Positions 8,452 to 17,316 of a stretch of DNA of 64,000 nt are shown here, piece after piece. The position numbers and the translations under genes were made by a program. Below the pieces are notes generated by a model. That model did no database searches, had not been told where the DNA came from, and saw nothing but the letters and a program-made list of their open reading frames with translations. Location: contig CAJTDS010000004.1 in the NCBI GenBank assembly GCA_910575165.1, positions 166,398 through 230,397 of the forward strand. The letters run 5' to 3'. The stretch is from Eggerthellaceae bacterium. Lineage in GTDB: Bacteria; Actinomycetota; Coriobacteriia; Coriobacteriales; Eggerthellaceae. The stretch's first letter is position 1; every line of letters begins with the position of its first letter.

Positions 8452-8933
8452 AGCACATTCTTTCCGTCCTGGTGGAGAACAAGCCTGGTGTGCTCTCCCG
8501 CGTGACCGGTCTCATCTCGCGGCGCGGCTTCAACATCGAGTCTCTGTCCGTGGGCCCCACCGAGGACGCCACCATGTCGCGGGTGACCGCCATCGTGAAG
8601 GCCGACGAGGTAGCCTACGAGCAGATCACCAAGCAGCTGCACAAGCTCATCAGCGTGCACAAGATCTCCGACCTCACCGACGAGGGCGCCATCGAGCGAG
8701 AGCTGGTGCTGTTCAAGGTGAACGCCCCGGCCGACCGCCGCAGCGAGATTATCGAGATCGCCACGGTGTTCCGCGCCAAGATCGTGGACGTGGGCAGAAG
8801 CTCGCTTACCATCGAGGCCACCGGCGACGAGAGCAAGCTCAAGGGCATGGAGGACCTCTTCCGCGCTTACGGCATCAAGGAGATCGTGCGCACCGGCAAG
8901 ATAGCCATGTCGCGCAACAGCAAGGAAGCCTAG
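8448..8933 (+). CDS. ilvN: Acetolactate synthase small (regulatory) subunit
   Basis: Regulatory partner of IlvB conferring valine feedback inhibition. An ACT domain spans residues 2-77 (ILSVLVENKPGVLSRVTGLI, RRGFNIESLSVG) and is followed by the family's C-terminal domain (IIEIATVFRAKIVDVG, near 105). At 161 residues it has normal length. The ATG overlaps the ilvB stop in an ATGA, indicating translational coupling and the expected stoichiometric expression. Confidence 0.95.
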   Translation: MKHILSVLVENKPGVLSRVTGLISRRGFNIESLSVGPTEDATMSRVTAIVKADEVAYEQITKQLHKLISVHKISDLTDEGAIERELVLFKVNAPADRRSEIIEIATVFRAKIVDVGRSSLTIEATGDESKLKGMEDLFRAYGIKEIVRTGKIAMSRNSKEA

Positions 8934-8999
8934 GGCCAGCGTCTCAGGGCCTGAAGCCATAGATCAGGAATCGCAGCCGAGAGAAAGGACATACCCACA

Positions 9000-9992
9000 A
9001 TGGCTGTAACCATCTACTACGAGCAGGACTGCAACCCCGAAATCATCAAAGGCAAGAAGATTGCCGTCATCGGCTACGGCAGCCAGGGCCACGCCCATGC
9101 GCTGAATCTTCTCGACTCCGGCTGCGATGTGCGCGTGGGCCTGCGCGAGGGTTCCTCCTCCGCCGAGGCTGCCCGCGAAGCCGGCCTCAAGGTCATGAGC
9201 GTGGAGGACGCCGCCGAGGAAGCGGACCTCATCATGATCTTGGTGCCCGACGAGCTGCAGGCCTCCGTCTACGAGAAGTCCATCGCCCCGCACCTGCATG
9301 CCGGCGACACCCTGGCCTTCGCCCACGGCTTCAACATCCACTACGGCTACATCACCCCGCCCGAGGACGTGAACGTGATCATGTGCGCCCCCAAGGGCCC
9401 GGGCCACATCGTGCGCCGCCAGTACACCGAGGGCTCCGGCGTGCCCGACCTGGCCTGCGTGGCCCAGGACGCCACCGGCGACGCCTGGGACATCGCGCTG
9501 TCCTACTGCTGGGGCGTGGGCGGTGCCCGCAGCGGCATCATCAAGGCCACCTTCGCCCAGGAGACCGAAGAGGACCTGTTCGGCGAGCAGGCCGTGCTCT
9601 GCGGCGGTTTGGTGGAGCTGGTGAAGGCCGGCTTCGAGACGCTGGTCGACGCCGGCTACCCGCCGGAGCTTGCCTACTTCGAGTGCTACCATGAGATGAA
9701 GATGATCGTGGACCTCATGTACGAGAGCGGCATCCACTTCATGAACTACTCCATCTCCAATACTGCCGAGTACGGCGAGTACTACGCCGGCCCCAAGGTC
9801 ATCAACGCCGAGTCCCGCGAGGCCATGAAGGAGATCCTGCGCCGCATCCAGAACGGCGACTTCGCCCGCGAGTTCGTCGCCGACTGCGAGAACGGCCACT
9901 CCTGGCTGCTCGAGCAGCGCGAGGCCATCAACGACCACGAGATCGAGAAGACCGGCGAGCGCATTCGCTCCATGTTCAGCTGGGTAAAATAG
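9000..9992 (+). CDS. ilvC: Ketol-acid reductoisomerase (class I)
   Basis: Converts acetolactate to dihydroxyisovalerate using NAD(P)H and Mg. The Rossmann motif [17 protein letters not shown] is at residues 24-40, followed by the cofactor-specificity loop [12 protein letters not shown]. The C-terminal knotted domain has the metal-binding segment around [16 protein letters not shown] (near 190). Its 330 residues match the short class I form. GAGAAAGGACAT precedes the ATG. It closes the ilv operon, 66 bases after ilvN, and is followed by a strong terminator. Confidence 0.97.
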   Translation: MAVTIYYEQDCNPEIIKGKKIAVIGYGSQGHAHALNLLDSGCDVRVGLREGSSSAEAAREAGLKVMSVEDAAEEADLIMILVPDELQASVYEKSIAPHLHAGDTLAFAHGFNIHYGYITPPEDVNVIMCAPKGPGHIVRRQYTEGSGVPDLACVAQDATGDAWDIALSYCWGVGGARSGIIKATFAQETEEDLFGEQAVLCGGLVELVKAGFETLVDAGYPPELAYFECYHEMKMIVDLMYESGIHFMNYSISNTAEYGEYYAGPKVINAESREAMKEILRRIQNGDFAREFVADCENGHSWLLEQREAINDHEIEKTGERIRSMFSWVK

Positions 9993-10015
9993 ACCCAGAC
10001 CGAAGCGCGTCTCCC

Positions 10016-10046
10016 GAAGCGGTCGCCGAAAGGCGGCCGCTTTCTC
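10016..10046 (+). terminator. Terminator of the ilv operon
   Basis: AAGCGGTCGCC pairs with GGCGGCCGCTT around a GAAA tetraloop, with a T-rich tail TTCTCGTTGTT. Confidence 0.8.
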
Positions 10047-10168
10047 GTTGTTACGGTTTTTGCTGCCCACCTGCAATCGTGCTACGATGGTCTCGGGCAA
10101 CCCGGTCGTTCGGTTGCCTGAGGGGTGTTTCCAGAAACGGTTCGACGTCTTCTCGGATAGGGGGAGCC

Positions 10169-11548
10169 ATGAGGGGTCTCCGTGTTTCGGCTATTGCTGC
10201 ATGTTCTTTCCTGCTTGCGCTTGCCTGCTCGTGCTCACCTGGAGTCGGTTCGGATGTTTCGGACGATCCTTCTTTGTCGGAAGGCGTGGTTGAGTGTGCT
10301 GACGGCGGCGGCTCTCCGCGTCCGACCAAGGACGATCCTTCTATGAATCGGACTACCCTGAGCGCATTTCTGAATGATCTTGCTCGCGACGTGGGTGAAG
10401 GTCAGACGGATGGGAATTACAGCAAGCATCTTGTTGGCGAAGACGGAATCTCGATTCTGTCCTTTGACTTGGCTGAAGCTGCCGTATCGAGTCCTATTCC
10501 AAGCTACAAGGTAAATTCAGAAGGAACACTCGAGCCGTTTCATCTTATGAGGGCGCCGTTGTTCGTGGGCGGTGAGATTGCAGCCTTTGTTTTGTACGAA
10601 ACAACGGGAGTCGACGATTCTGCGACGTATATCGGAATCGGCGAGTTGGGTGCAAAGCAGGTAAACGACTTCTTCCGGAAGTACGGGGATATTGCTTTCG
10701 TCTATGACTCCGAGGGCGTTTGGATGGTTTCGGGCGATATGTACGAGCGGGTGGACGCCGACGTTATGAACTGGCTGTATCCTGTGGATACGGGTAAGGG
10801 CTCCGTCTGCATAGCTCTTGCGCCTTATGAGTTCTCCGAATGCGTATCGGTTGGCGAGGCCGAGCTGGCCACGGTTGATGGAACGGATTTGTCCTACCGA
10901 TGCGACATTGTCCCCTCGCCGCACGAGTGCTCCGAGGAAAAGCGCTTCACCGTTCCTTCTCCGCGCAATGAGGTGCCGTGTGCCAAGCCTGTGATTTACC
11001 TATATCCAAAAGAGCCTTGCGTGGTTGAGGTGGCTTTAGAGTTGGAGGGGACCGTCGGTATGGCGTATCCAGCCTTCAACGAGGAGCGCTCCGCGTCGGA
11101 AGGAAGCTGGAAGGTGCAGGCTGATCCTGATGGGACCCTGAGCGACCTTCGTGTCGGCCGCGAGTACGGCTACCTGTTCTGGGAGGGGGTAGGCGATTGG
11201 GAGCCCGATTTCGACCGCGGATTCTGCATTGCCGGGGCGGATACGGCGGAATTCCTCGAGGACGCCCTTCGCCAGCTGGGTCTTACCGACAAGGAGGCGG
11301 ACGACTTTATTACCTACTGGCTTCCGCAGATGCAGGGCAACCCGTACAACCTGATCGCGTTCCAGGGCGGGGCCTACGACCGGACGGCCCGGCTGACGGT
11401 TGATCCTCAGCCCGACACGATCATCCGCGTGTTCATGGCGTGGATGCGTCTGGACGAGCCGGTGGTCGTGGAGCCCCAGGTGCTTTCCGCGCCCGCCCGC
11501 AGCGGCTTTACGGTGGTGGAGTGGGGCGGCGGGGAGGTTGAACTGTAG
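10169..11548 (+). CDS. Lipoprotein with KPVIYLYP-type C-terminal domain, function unknown
   Basis: ATG 10169 follows AGGGGGAGCC. The N-terminus has a lipoprotein signal ending LALAC (Cys near residue 18), so it is probably anchored on the outer face of the membrane. Residues of about 55-260 are paralogous to the lipoprotein at 12148-12876: shared VSS.IPSY, PLFVG.E, D..G.WMVSG and TDLSYR. After a short linker, a domain starts with KPVIYLYPKEPC near residue 275 and continues through YGYLFWEG and YWLPQMQGNPYN to FTVVEWGG. This C-terminal module recurs in uncharacterised secreted bacterial proteins. Codon use looks less GC-biased in the N-terminal half than in neighbours, suggesting acquisition. 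No function is assigned. Confidence 0.75.
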   Translation: MRGLRVSAIAACSFLLALACSCSPGVGSDVSDDPSLSEGVVECADGGGSPRPTKDDPSMNRTTLSAFLNDLARDVGEGQTDGNYSKHLVGEDGISILSFDLAEAAVSSPIPSYKVNSEGTLEPFHLMRAPLFVGGEIAAFVLYETTGVDDSATYIGIGELGAKQVNDFFRKYGDIAFVYDSEGVWMVSGDMYERVDADVMNWLYPVDTGKGSVCIALAPYEFSECVSVGEAELATVDGTDLSYRCDIVPSPHECSEEKRFTVPSPRNEVPCAKPVIYLYPKEPCVVEVALELEGTVGMAYPAFNEERSASEGSWKVQADPDGTLSDLRVGREYGYLFWEGVGDWEPDFDRGFCIAGADTAEFLEDALRQLGLTDKEADDFITYWLPQMQGNPYNLIAFQGGAYDRTARLTVDPQPDTIIRVFMAWMRLDEPVVVEPQVLSAPARSGFTVVEWGGGEVEL

Positions 11549-11549
11549 C

Positions 11550-11790
11550 CTGCGCCGGGCCGGGGACGCCTGCGCCAAGGAGGACGCCGAGGCCGCGAGG
11601 TCCCTTTACGGCGACGGGGTGGTGCCCGAGGCCGAGAACAGCTTCGATGAGCTGTGCATGGAGGCCGGCGGCACCTGGTTCAGCGTCCAGAGGCCGGCCC
11701 CGGGCGCTTCGAGGTCAAGGCGATGTGCGCCTGCGGGGCGAGGATGGACCCCGTGCTCTGCGCCTGGTCGGTCGAAGGGGGCCGATATGG
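11550..11790 (+). pseudogene. Frameshifted coding remnant
   Basis: No intact gene fits the 600 bases between the two lipoproteins. A protein-like segment GDACAKEDAEAARSLYG... through ELCMEAGGTWFSV reads in one frame from about 11550 without its own start. It appears to continue after about 11700 in another frame as RFEVKAMCACGARMDP. This looks like a decayed gene or a detached end of a former neighbour. The rest up to 12080 shows nothing convincing. Confidence 0.35.
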
Positions 11791-12081
11791 CGCGCATATT
11801 GTCGCGGAGGGCATCGGGGCGCGGCGTTCCGCGTGTGACCCGCGCGGAATCCGTGTCCCCCCGGAGGCGCGATGCACGCAGCGGCAAAACGCTCGGGAAA
11901 CCGGGGCGGAGCAGAGCGCGTGGTGGAATCCGTGGGCGAGGGACATCTCCCGCCGCACCAGGTCGACACCGGCTGCGCATAGGGGCGGGAAAGGCCTACG
12001 CGCAGTTCCGGGGGATGTCCGAAATGGATACGGGAATCTGAGCCCCCATCAACTCCACGCCGACACACGTTAGTAGCATAA

Positions 12082-12110
12082 TTGACTTCAATTCAAATAA
12101 AACATATAAT
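12082..12110 (+). promoter_or_regulatory. Near-consensus sigma-70-type promoter
   Basis: TTGACT at 12082-12087 and TATAAT at 12105-12110 with exactly 17 bp between, in an AT-rich patch unlike the surrounding DNA. It lies 38 bases upstream of the lipoprotein start at 12148. Confidence 0.85.
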
Positions 12111-12147
12111 AGACATATATAAAATTCTCAAATAGGGGGAGGGCCAA

Positions 12148-12876
12148 GTGTTCAAGACGGTAGGACGTTCTATATTTGCCGCTCTCTTTTGCTCCCTTGC
12201 GGCGTTGGGGCTTGTGGCTTGCGAGGCTGAGCCGCGCTCTTGCGACTCGCTCGATGACACCGACCCTGTTCAGGTCGTCGTCGACAGAGGTCTCGACCTG
12301 CTCGCGTATCTTGCGAGGAACGACAGTGTGGGCTGGTATCATTACGATGCGATTTTCGACGACAACGGGGAATCGAGGATTGCATTTGACATTGTGAGTT
12401 CTACGGTTTCCAGCCATATCCCCTCCTATTACGTTAATGACTTGGGCATGCTAAATGTTTTGTCGATAGCTCACTCGCCCCTTTTCGTGGGCGATGAGCT
12501 TGTCGGGTTTCTTATGGTCGACACTAGTAAAAACGGCGTGTGGGTGTCTTTGATGGGGGTGACGGAGGAGGGGGCATCCCAGGTTGCCGATTTCCTCAAG
12601 GAGCAAGGGTCGGTTTCGCTCGTCGTTGATCGTGACGGGATTTGGATGGTGTCGGGCGGCGTCAAGGAGAAGCTGTCCGTGGACTATGCAAAGTGGTTCG
12701 TTCCCGTAGGCGTCATGGTCGGATTTGGGGGTTTGGAGACGGTTGCCGGCGAGGGGGAGCGTTTGGGCTGCATAGATGATGCCGACTTGCTTGCGGTCGA
12801 ATCGACAGACCTGTCGTATCGCTATAGTGCAAACTACATAATTGGCGAAAGAATTGTCGCGCCGTTGGGTGGATAG
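12148..12876 (+). CDS. Lipoprotein, paralogue of the 10169 gene product, function unknown
   Basis: GTG 12148 is preceded by AGGGGGAGGG. The leader is a lipoprotein signal peptide ending GLVAC (Cys near residue 25). The mature part, of about 215 residues, matches the N-terminal domain of the protein at 10169-11548 (VSSHIPSYYVN, PLFVGDELVGF, DRDGIWMVSGG, STDLSYR). It lacks the C-terminal KPVIYLYP-type module. It is driven by its own near-consensus promoter in AT-rich DNA. Lower GC than neighbours and the paralogy suggest a horizontally acquired or locally duplicated pair. I do not recognise a characterised family. Confidence 0.75.
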   Translation: MFKTVGRSIFAALFCSLAALGLVACEAEPRSCDSLDDTDPVQVVVDRGLDLLAYLARNDSVGWYHYDAIFDDNGESRIAFDIVSSTVSSHIPSYYVNDLGMLNVLSIAHSPLFVGDELVGFLMVDTSKNGVWVSLMGVTEEGASQVADFLKEQGSVSLVVDRDGIWMVSGGVKEKLSVDYAKWFVPVGVMVGFGGLETVAGEGERLGCIDDADLLAVESTDLSYRYSANYIIGERIVAPLGG

Positions 12877-12932
12877 CCGGCGACTGGCGGCGGGAAGGAG
12901 TATCGCCTAATAGGGGCTGCATAGCCCTGTGG

Positions 12933-12938
12933 TATACT
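12933..12938 (+). promoter_or_regulatory. Extended -10 element abutting uvrC
   Basis: TGGTATACT (extended TGn plus TATACT) ends 8 bases before the ATG at 12947, placing the expected transcription start at or next to the start codon. Confidence 0.5.
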
Positions 12939-12946
12939 CCCGCTCC

Positions 12947-15157
12947 ATGGATGATGAGCTGAACAGGGAGTGCGACGGCGGGCCCGCCTCGGATGAGGGG
13001 CGGGCCTTTCGCGATGGCGATGGTGGCGGCACGGCGCGGTTGACCCATGTGGGGCGGACCTATCCGGAGCTTCGCCGGGCCGAGCGGGGGTTCGCCGAGA
13101 GGGGGCAGGCGGCCGACGAAGAGGGCTCGCAGTTGCCGACGGCGGACGAGGGCGGGTGCGGCGAATCCCAGGCCCAGAAGATCGCCCGCATCAAGCACGA
13201 GCTGGAAAGCGTGCCGGCCCTCCCCGGGGTGTATTTGTGGAAGGATGCCTCCGGCCAGGTCATCTACGTGGGCAAGGCCAAGCAGCTGCGGGCCCGCATG
13301 CGCCAGTACGTGAACTTCCAGGACGAGCGCGCCAAGATACCTCTGCTGGTGGACCAGATCGACTCCTTCGACTACCTGGTGGTGGAAAACGAGCACGAGT
13401 CGCTGGTGCTGGAGAAGAACCTCATCAATCAGCACGCCCCTTTCTTCAATGCCGACTTCAAGGACGACAAGTCCTATCCGTTTATCGCGGTGACCAGGGG
13501 GGACGTGTTTCCCGCCATCAAGTACACCCGCGAGAAGCATCGCAGCGACACCCGCTACTTCGGCCCCTTCACCGATTCTCGCGCCGCCCGGCGCATGGTG
13601 GACATCGCCCGACGCGTGGTGCCCTTGTGCGCCGCCTCCTGCGCCGACTGGCGCCAGCTCAAGCGCCGGCTCGAGAAGGATCCGCTGGTGCTGATGGCGG
13701 GGGAGTGCAATCCCTGCTTCGACGCCCACGTGGGCCTGGGGCCGGGGGCTTGCTGCGGGAGGATCACCCCCGAGGCCTACCGGGAAAACGTCCGGCGTAT
13801 CGAGCGGTTCCTGTCGGGCCAGCACCGGGAGTTCCTCGACGAGCTGGCCGCCGAGATGACCGCCGCCGCCGAGGAGCTTGACTTCGAGCGCGCCGCCCGG
13901 GTGAAGGCCCGCATAGACACGGTGAACGCCCTGGCCGACAAGCAGCACGCGGTGTCCGCTCGCAACCTGAGCGCCGACGTGGTGGGATTCTTCCGCGAGG
14001 AGACTGTGGCCGGCGTGCACGTGCTCATGATCCGCGAAGGGCGCATCATCAACTCCAACGAGTTCGTCCTGAACCGCGGCACCGACGTGCCCGACCAGGA
14101 CCTGCTGCGGGCGTTTCTGCTGCGCTACTACGACGCCACCACGTCCATCCCCCACGAGGTGGTGGTGCGGCAGCTGCCCGAGGACGTGGAGGCCATGGAG
14201 GCGTGGCTTACGGAGAAGCTGGCCAGCGCGCACGGGGCCAAGGTGCGCTTCTCGGCGCCCGCCAAGGGCGAGAAGGCTCAGCTTCTGGCCATGGCCGAGA
14301 ACAACGCCAAGCACTCGCTCATGCGCTACAAGGTGCGCACGAACTACGACGACAAGCGCGTCAACGACGCGCTGCTGCAGCTGGAGAGCGCCCTTGCCCT
14401 GGACAGGCCGCCCATGCGCATCGAGTGCTTCGACATATCCACCATCCACGGCGCCTACACGGTGGCTTCCATGGTGGTGTTCACCGCAGGCAAGCCCGAC
14501 AAGAACCAGTACCGGCGGTTCAAGATTCGCGCGAAGCTGGACGAGGCCAACGACTTCCTGTCCATGCAGGAGGTGATGAGCCGGCGCTACTCGCCCGAGC
14601 GCATGGCCGACGAGCGCTTCGGCAGCAAACCCGACCTCATTATCCTGGACGGTGGAAAGCCGCAGCTCAATGCGGTTCTGGTCATGTTCGAGCAGATGGG
14701 CATCGACGACATAGCCGTGTGCGGCCTGGCCAAGCGCGACGAGGAGCTGTTCGTGCCGTGGCAGGAGAGCGGTCCGGTGGTGCTGCCGGGCGGGTCGGCC
14801 TCGCTGTACCTGGTGAAGCAGGTGCGCGACGAGGCCCATCGCTTCGCCATCACCTTCCACCGCCAGCTGCGCGGCAAGGGCATGACCGCCTCGGTGCTCG
14901 ACGAGGTGACCGGGCTAGGTCCCGTGCGCAAGAAGGCGCTCATGAAGCATTTCGGGTCGTTTCGCAACCTGCGGGCAGCGTCGCTTCAGGACATCGTGGA
15001 CTCCAAGGCCGTGCCCGCCGAGGTGGCCGAGGAGCTGTACGTGCTGCTGCGCCATTTCGAGACGCAGCCGTCCCCGACTGCGGGGGACGACTCCGATGGG
15101 GGTGCCGTGGACGAGGGGAATCCCTGTGGCGAAACGGATGCGGGCGAAGTAGTATGA
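12947..15157 (+). CDS. uvrC: UvrABC system protein C (excinuclease subunit)
   Basis: Makes both incisions in nucleotide excision repair with UvrA and UvrB. The GIY-YIG nuclease domain begins near residue 84 (LPGVYLWKDASGQVIYVGKA). A UVR/UvrB-binding helix pair follows near residue 300-330 (ELDFERAARVKARID). The RNase H-like second nuclease has IECFDIS near 494 and LIILDGG near 564. A C-terminal helix-hairpin-helix is at TGLGPVRKKALMKHFG. About 80 residues ahead of the GIY-YIG domain form an unusual acidic, low-complexity extension. No ribosome binding site is visible; the ATG lies right after an extended -10, so it may be leaderless. A later start cannot be excluded. Confidence 0.95.
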   Translation: MDDELNRECDGGPASDEGRAFRDGDGGGTARLTHVGRTYPELRRAERGFAERGQAADEEGSQLPTADEGGCGESQAQKIARIKHELESVPALPGVYLWKDASGQVIYVGKAKQLRARMRQYVNFQDERAKIPLLVDQIDSFDYLVVENEHESLVLEKNLINQHAPFFNADFKDDKSYPFIAVTRGDVFPAIKYTREKHRSDTRYFGPFTDSRAARRMVDIARRVVPLCAASCADWRQLKRRLEKDPLVLMAGECNPCFDAHVGLGPGACCGRITPEAYRENVRRIERFLSGQHREFLDELAAEMTAAAEELDFERAARVKARIDTVNALADKQHAVSARNLSADVVGFFREETVAGVHVLMIREGRIINSNEFVLNRGTDVPDQDLLRAFLLRYYDATTSIPHEVVVRQLPEDVEAMEAWLTEKLASAHGAKVRFSAPAKGEKAQLLAMAENNAKHSLMRYKVRTNYDDKRVNDALLQLESALALDRPPMRIECFDISTIHGAYTVASMVVFTAGKPDKNQYRRFKIRAKLDEANDFLSMQEVMSRRYSPERMADERFGSKPDLIILDGGKPQLNAVLVMFEQMGIDDIAVCGLAKRDEELFVPWQESGPVVLPGGSASLYLVKQVRDEAHRFAITFHRQLRGKGMTASVLDEVTGLGPVRKKALMKHFGSFRNLRAASLQDIVDSKAVPAEVAEELYVLLRHFETQPSPTAGDDSDGGAVDEGNPCGETDAGEVV

Positions 15158-15214
15158 CCGTGGGCGGTGCCAAGCGGGCGCGCCTGTAGCGAAACCTAAG
15201 ACCGAGGAGGCTGT

Positions 15215-16192
15215 ATGGGCACGACCCAAGTTGCCGACCTGCCGGATATGCCCGAGCTGGTCATCGTCAGCGGCATGAGCGGGGCCGGCCGCACCGAGGC
15301 CATGCACGCCTTCGAGGATCTGGGCTACTTCTGCGTGGACAACCTGCCCTCGTCGCTCATTGGCAACCTGGTGCGGATGACGGGCATCCCCGGCCAGCCG
15401 GACGCCCACCGGCGCATAGCCGTGGTGTGCGACGCGCGCAACCGGGATTTCTTCCCCCAGCTGCAAGACGAACTGAAGACCTTGTCCGAGCAGGGAATAA
15501 GCTTCCGCATCCTGTTTCTGGACGCAGAAGACCGCAAGCTGGTGTCGCGCTACAAGTCCTCGCGCCGCCGTCATCCGCTCTGCACCGACGGCACCACCAT
15601 CGCCCAGGGCATCGACAGGGAGCGCGACATGCTCTTCGGGCTGCGCGAGAACGCCAGCTTCGTCATCGACACCACCGATATGCTGCCCCAGCAGCTGCAC
15701 CGCCACATCCGGGAGCTGTTCGCCCCGGGCACCGAGCAGACGGGGCTTTCGGTGACGGTGTTCTCCTTCGGATTCAAGCACGGCGCGCCCGAGGATGCCG
15801 ATTTGGTGATAGACGTGCGCTTCCTGCCGAACCCCTACTACGACGCCGAGCTGAAGCCCCTGACCGGCCTGGACGCGCCGGTGCGCGAGTTCGTCATGGG
15901 GCGCACCGAGACCTCGGAGTTCATGCGCTGCTGGCGGGCGCTGCTGGACTGCGTCATGCCCGGCTACGTGGCCGAGGGCAAGCAGCAGCTGGCCATAGGT
16001 GTGGGCTGCACCGGGGGGCAGCACCGAAGCGTGGCCATCGCCGAGGCCACGGGCGACTACCTGAAGTCGAAGGGCTACCGGGTCTCCACCGCCCACCGCG
16101 ACCTGAAGTACGCCGAAGGGGCCGACCGTACCGCCTCCCGCGGGGCTGCCGGCCGGGGCGTTGGCGCCGACGAAGAAGGGGCGAGGTCATGA
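15215..16192 (+). CDS. rapZ: RapZ-family nucleotide-binding protein
   Basis: P-loop protein of the RapZ/YvcJ family; in E. coli RapZ guides RNase E to a small RNA, while the role in actinobacteria is less clear. Walker A-like GMSGAGRTEA is near residue 22. The C-terminal half has VFSFGFKHGAPEDADLV, DVRFLPNPYY and GCTGGQHRSVAIAE, all hallmarks of the family. It is 325 residues long. GAGGAGG precedes the ATG. It overlaps yvcK by ATGA in the conserved rapZ-yvcK-whiA cluster. Confidence 0.95.
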   Translation: MGTTQVADLPDMPELVIVSGMSGAGRTEAMHAFEDLGYFCVDNLPSSLIGNLVRMTGIPGQPDAHRRIAVVCDARNRDFFPQLQDELKTLSEQGISFRILFLDAEDRKLVSRYKSSRRRHPLCTDGTTIAQGIDRERDMLFGLRENASFVIDTTDMLPQQLHRHIRELFAPGTEQTGLSVTVFSFGFKHGAPEDADLVIDVRFLPNPYYDAELKPLTGLDAPVREFVMGRTETSEFMRCWRALLDCVMPGYVAEGKQQLAIGVGCTGGQHRSVAIAEATGDYLKSKGYRVSTAHRDLKYAEGADRTASRGAAGRGVGADEEGARS

Positions 16193-17316
16193 GTGGCGCG
16201 GAGGCCTTCACCCACGACCCGTCGCTCACGGCGGAGTTCCAGCCGCTGCTCCATGCCGACCCGGTGCTTGATGCAGGCGAGTCGGTGCGGGCGGTGGTCA
16301 TAGGCGGCGGCACCGGGGCGCCGGTGTCCATCCGCACGCTTCTTTCCATGGGGGCGCAGACCAGCGCCGTGGTGGCCATGGCCGACGACGGTGGATCCAC
16401 GGGCATTCTGCGCGAGGAGGCCGACGTGACGCCGCCGGGGGATATCCGCAAGTGCATCGCCGCCATGGCCGCCGACCCCGACGACCCGCTGACGCGCGCC
16501 TTCAAGTACCGGTTCGCCTTTGCCCGCAACCATACCCTGGGCAACCTCATGATCTCGGCCCTGGAAGACGCCTGCGGTTCGTTTCCCCAAGCCATTCAGA
16601 TATGCGAGCGGCTGCTGCAGGCGCGGGGGCACGTGTACCCCTCCACGCTTGAGCGCGTGTACCTGGAGGCGGTCACCCGCGACGGGCGCGTCATCGAGGG
16701 CCAGGCGGTGGCCTGCCATTCCCGCACCGCCCTGGAGCGCGTGAGCCTGCGCGCCGACGGCCCCATTCGCCCCTACGAGCCGGCCCTGCAGGCCATCCGC
16801 GAGGCCGACCTGGTGGTGCTGGGCCCGGGGTCGCTGTTCACCTCCATCATCCCGAACCTGCTGGTGCCCGGTGTGACCGAGGCCATCCGCGAGTCGAAGG
16901 CAGCCACGCTGTTCGTGTGCTCGCTGGCGGACATGCAGGGGGAGACCTGGGGCCTTACGGCCAAGGAGCATATCGAGGCGCTGCTGGCCCACGGCATGGA
17001 GGGCGCCCTGGATTACGTGCTGGTGCACTCTCCCGAGCCCCTGCGCCCGGAGGACATGGCGTCTGGCCTGTTCAACGCAGTGACCGGCGACGACGACCGC
17101 TCGTCCATAGGGCAGATGGGAGACCTTGAGCTTTCCGGGCGCGTGCGTCCCGTGCGCATCACCTACCAGGACATCCGGTTGGTCCAGGAGGCGGGAGGCC
17201 CGCTGGTGATCGTGCGCAACCTGGTGGACCCCATGCATCCCACCTGGCACTCGCCGACCGCCCTGCGAAACGCGTTCGCGGGGGTGATCCGCCTATGTCG
17301 TTCACGGCAGAGGTAA
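16189..17316 (+). CDS. yvcK: Gluconeogenesis factor YvcK (CofD-like family)
   Basis: CofD/UPF0052-fold protein; B. subtilis YvcK is needed for growth on gluconeogenic substrates and for cell shape, and binds UDP-sugars. The motif VIGGGTGAPVSIRTLL is near residue 37 and MADDGGSTGILREE near 65, followed by DIRKCIAAMA and NHTLGNLMISAL. GPGSLFTSIIPNLLVPG lies in the C-terminal half. Start is the ATG overlapping the rapZ stop. The 3' end overlaps whiA by 22 bases, pointing to coupled translation. Confidence 0.94.
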   Translation: MSGAEAFTHDPSLTAEFQPLLHADPVLDAGESVRAVVIGGGTGAPVSIRTLLSMGAQTSAVVAMADDGGSTGILREEADVTPPGDIRKCIAAMAADPDDPLTRAFKYRFAFARNHTLGNLMISALEDACGSFPQAIQICERLLQARGHVYPSTLERVYLEAVTRDGRVIEGQAVACHSRTALERVSLRADGPIRPYEPALQAIREADLVVLGPGSLFTSIIPNLLVPGVTEAIRESKAATLFVCSLADMQGETWGLTAKEHIEALLAHGMEGALDYVLVHSPEPLRPEDMASGLFNAVTGDDDRSSIGQMGDLELSGRVRPVRITYQDIRLVQEAGGPLVIVRNLVDPMHPTWHSPTALRNAFAGVIRLCRSRQR

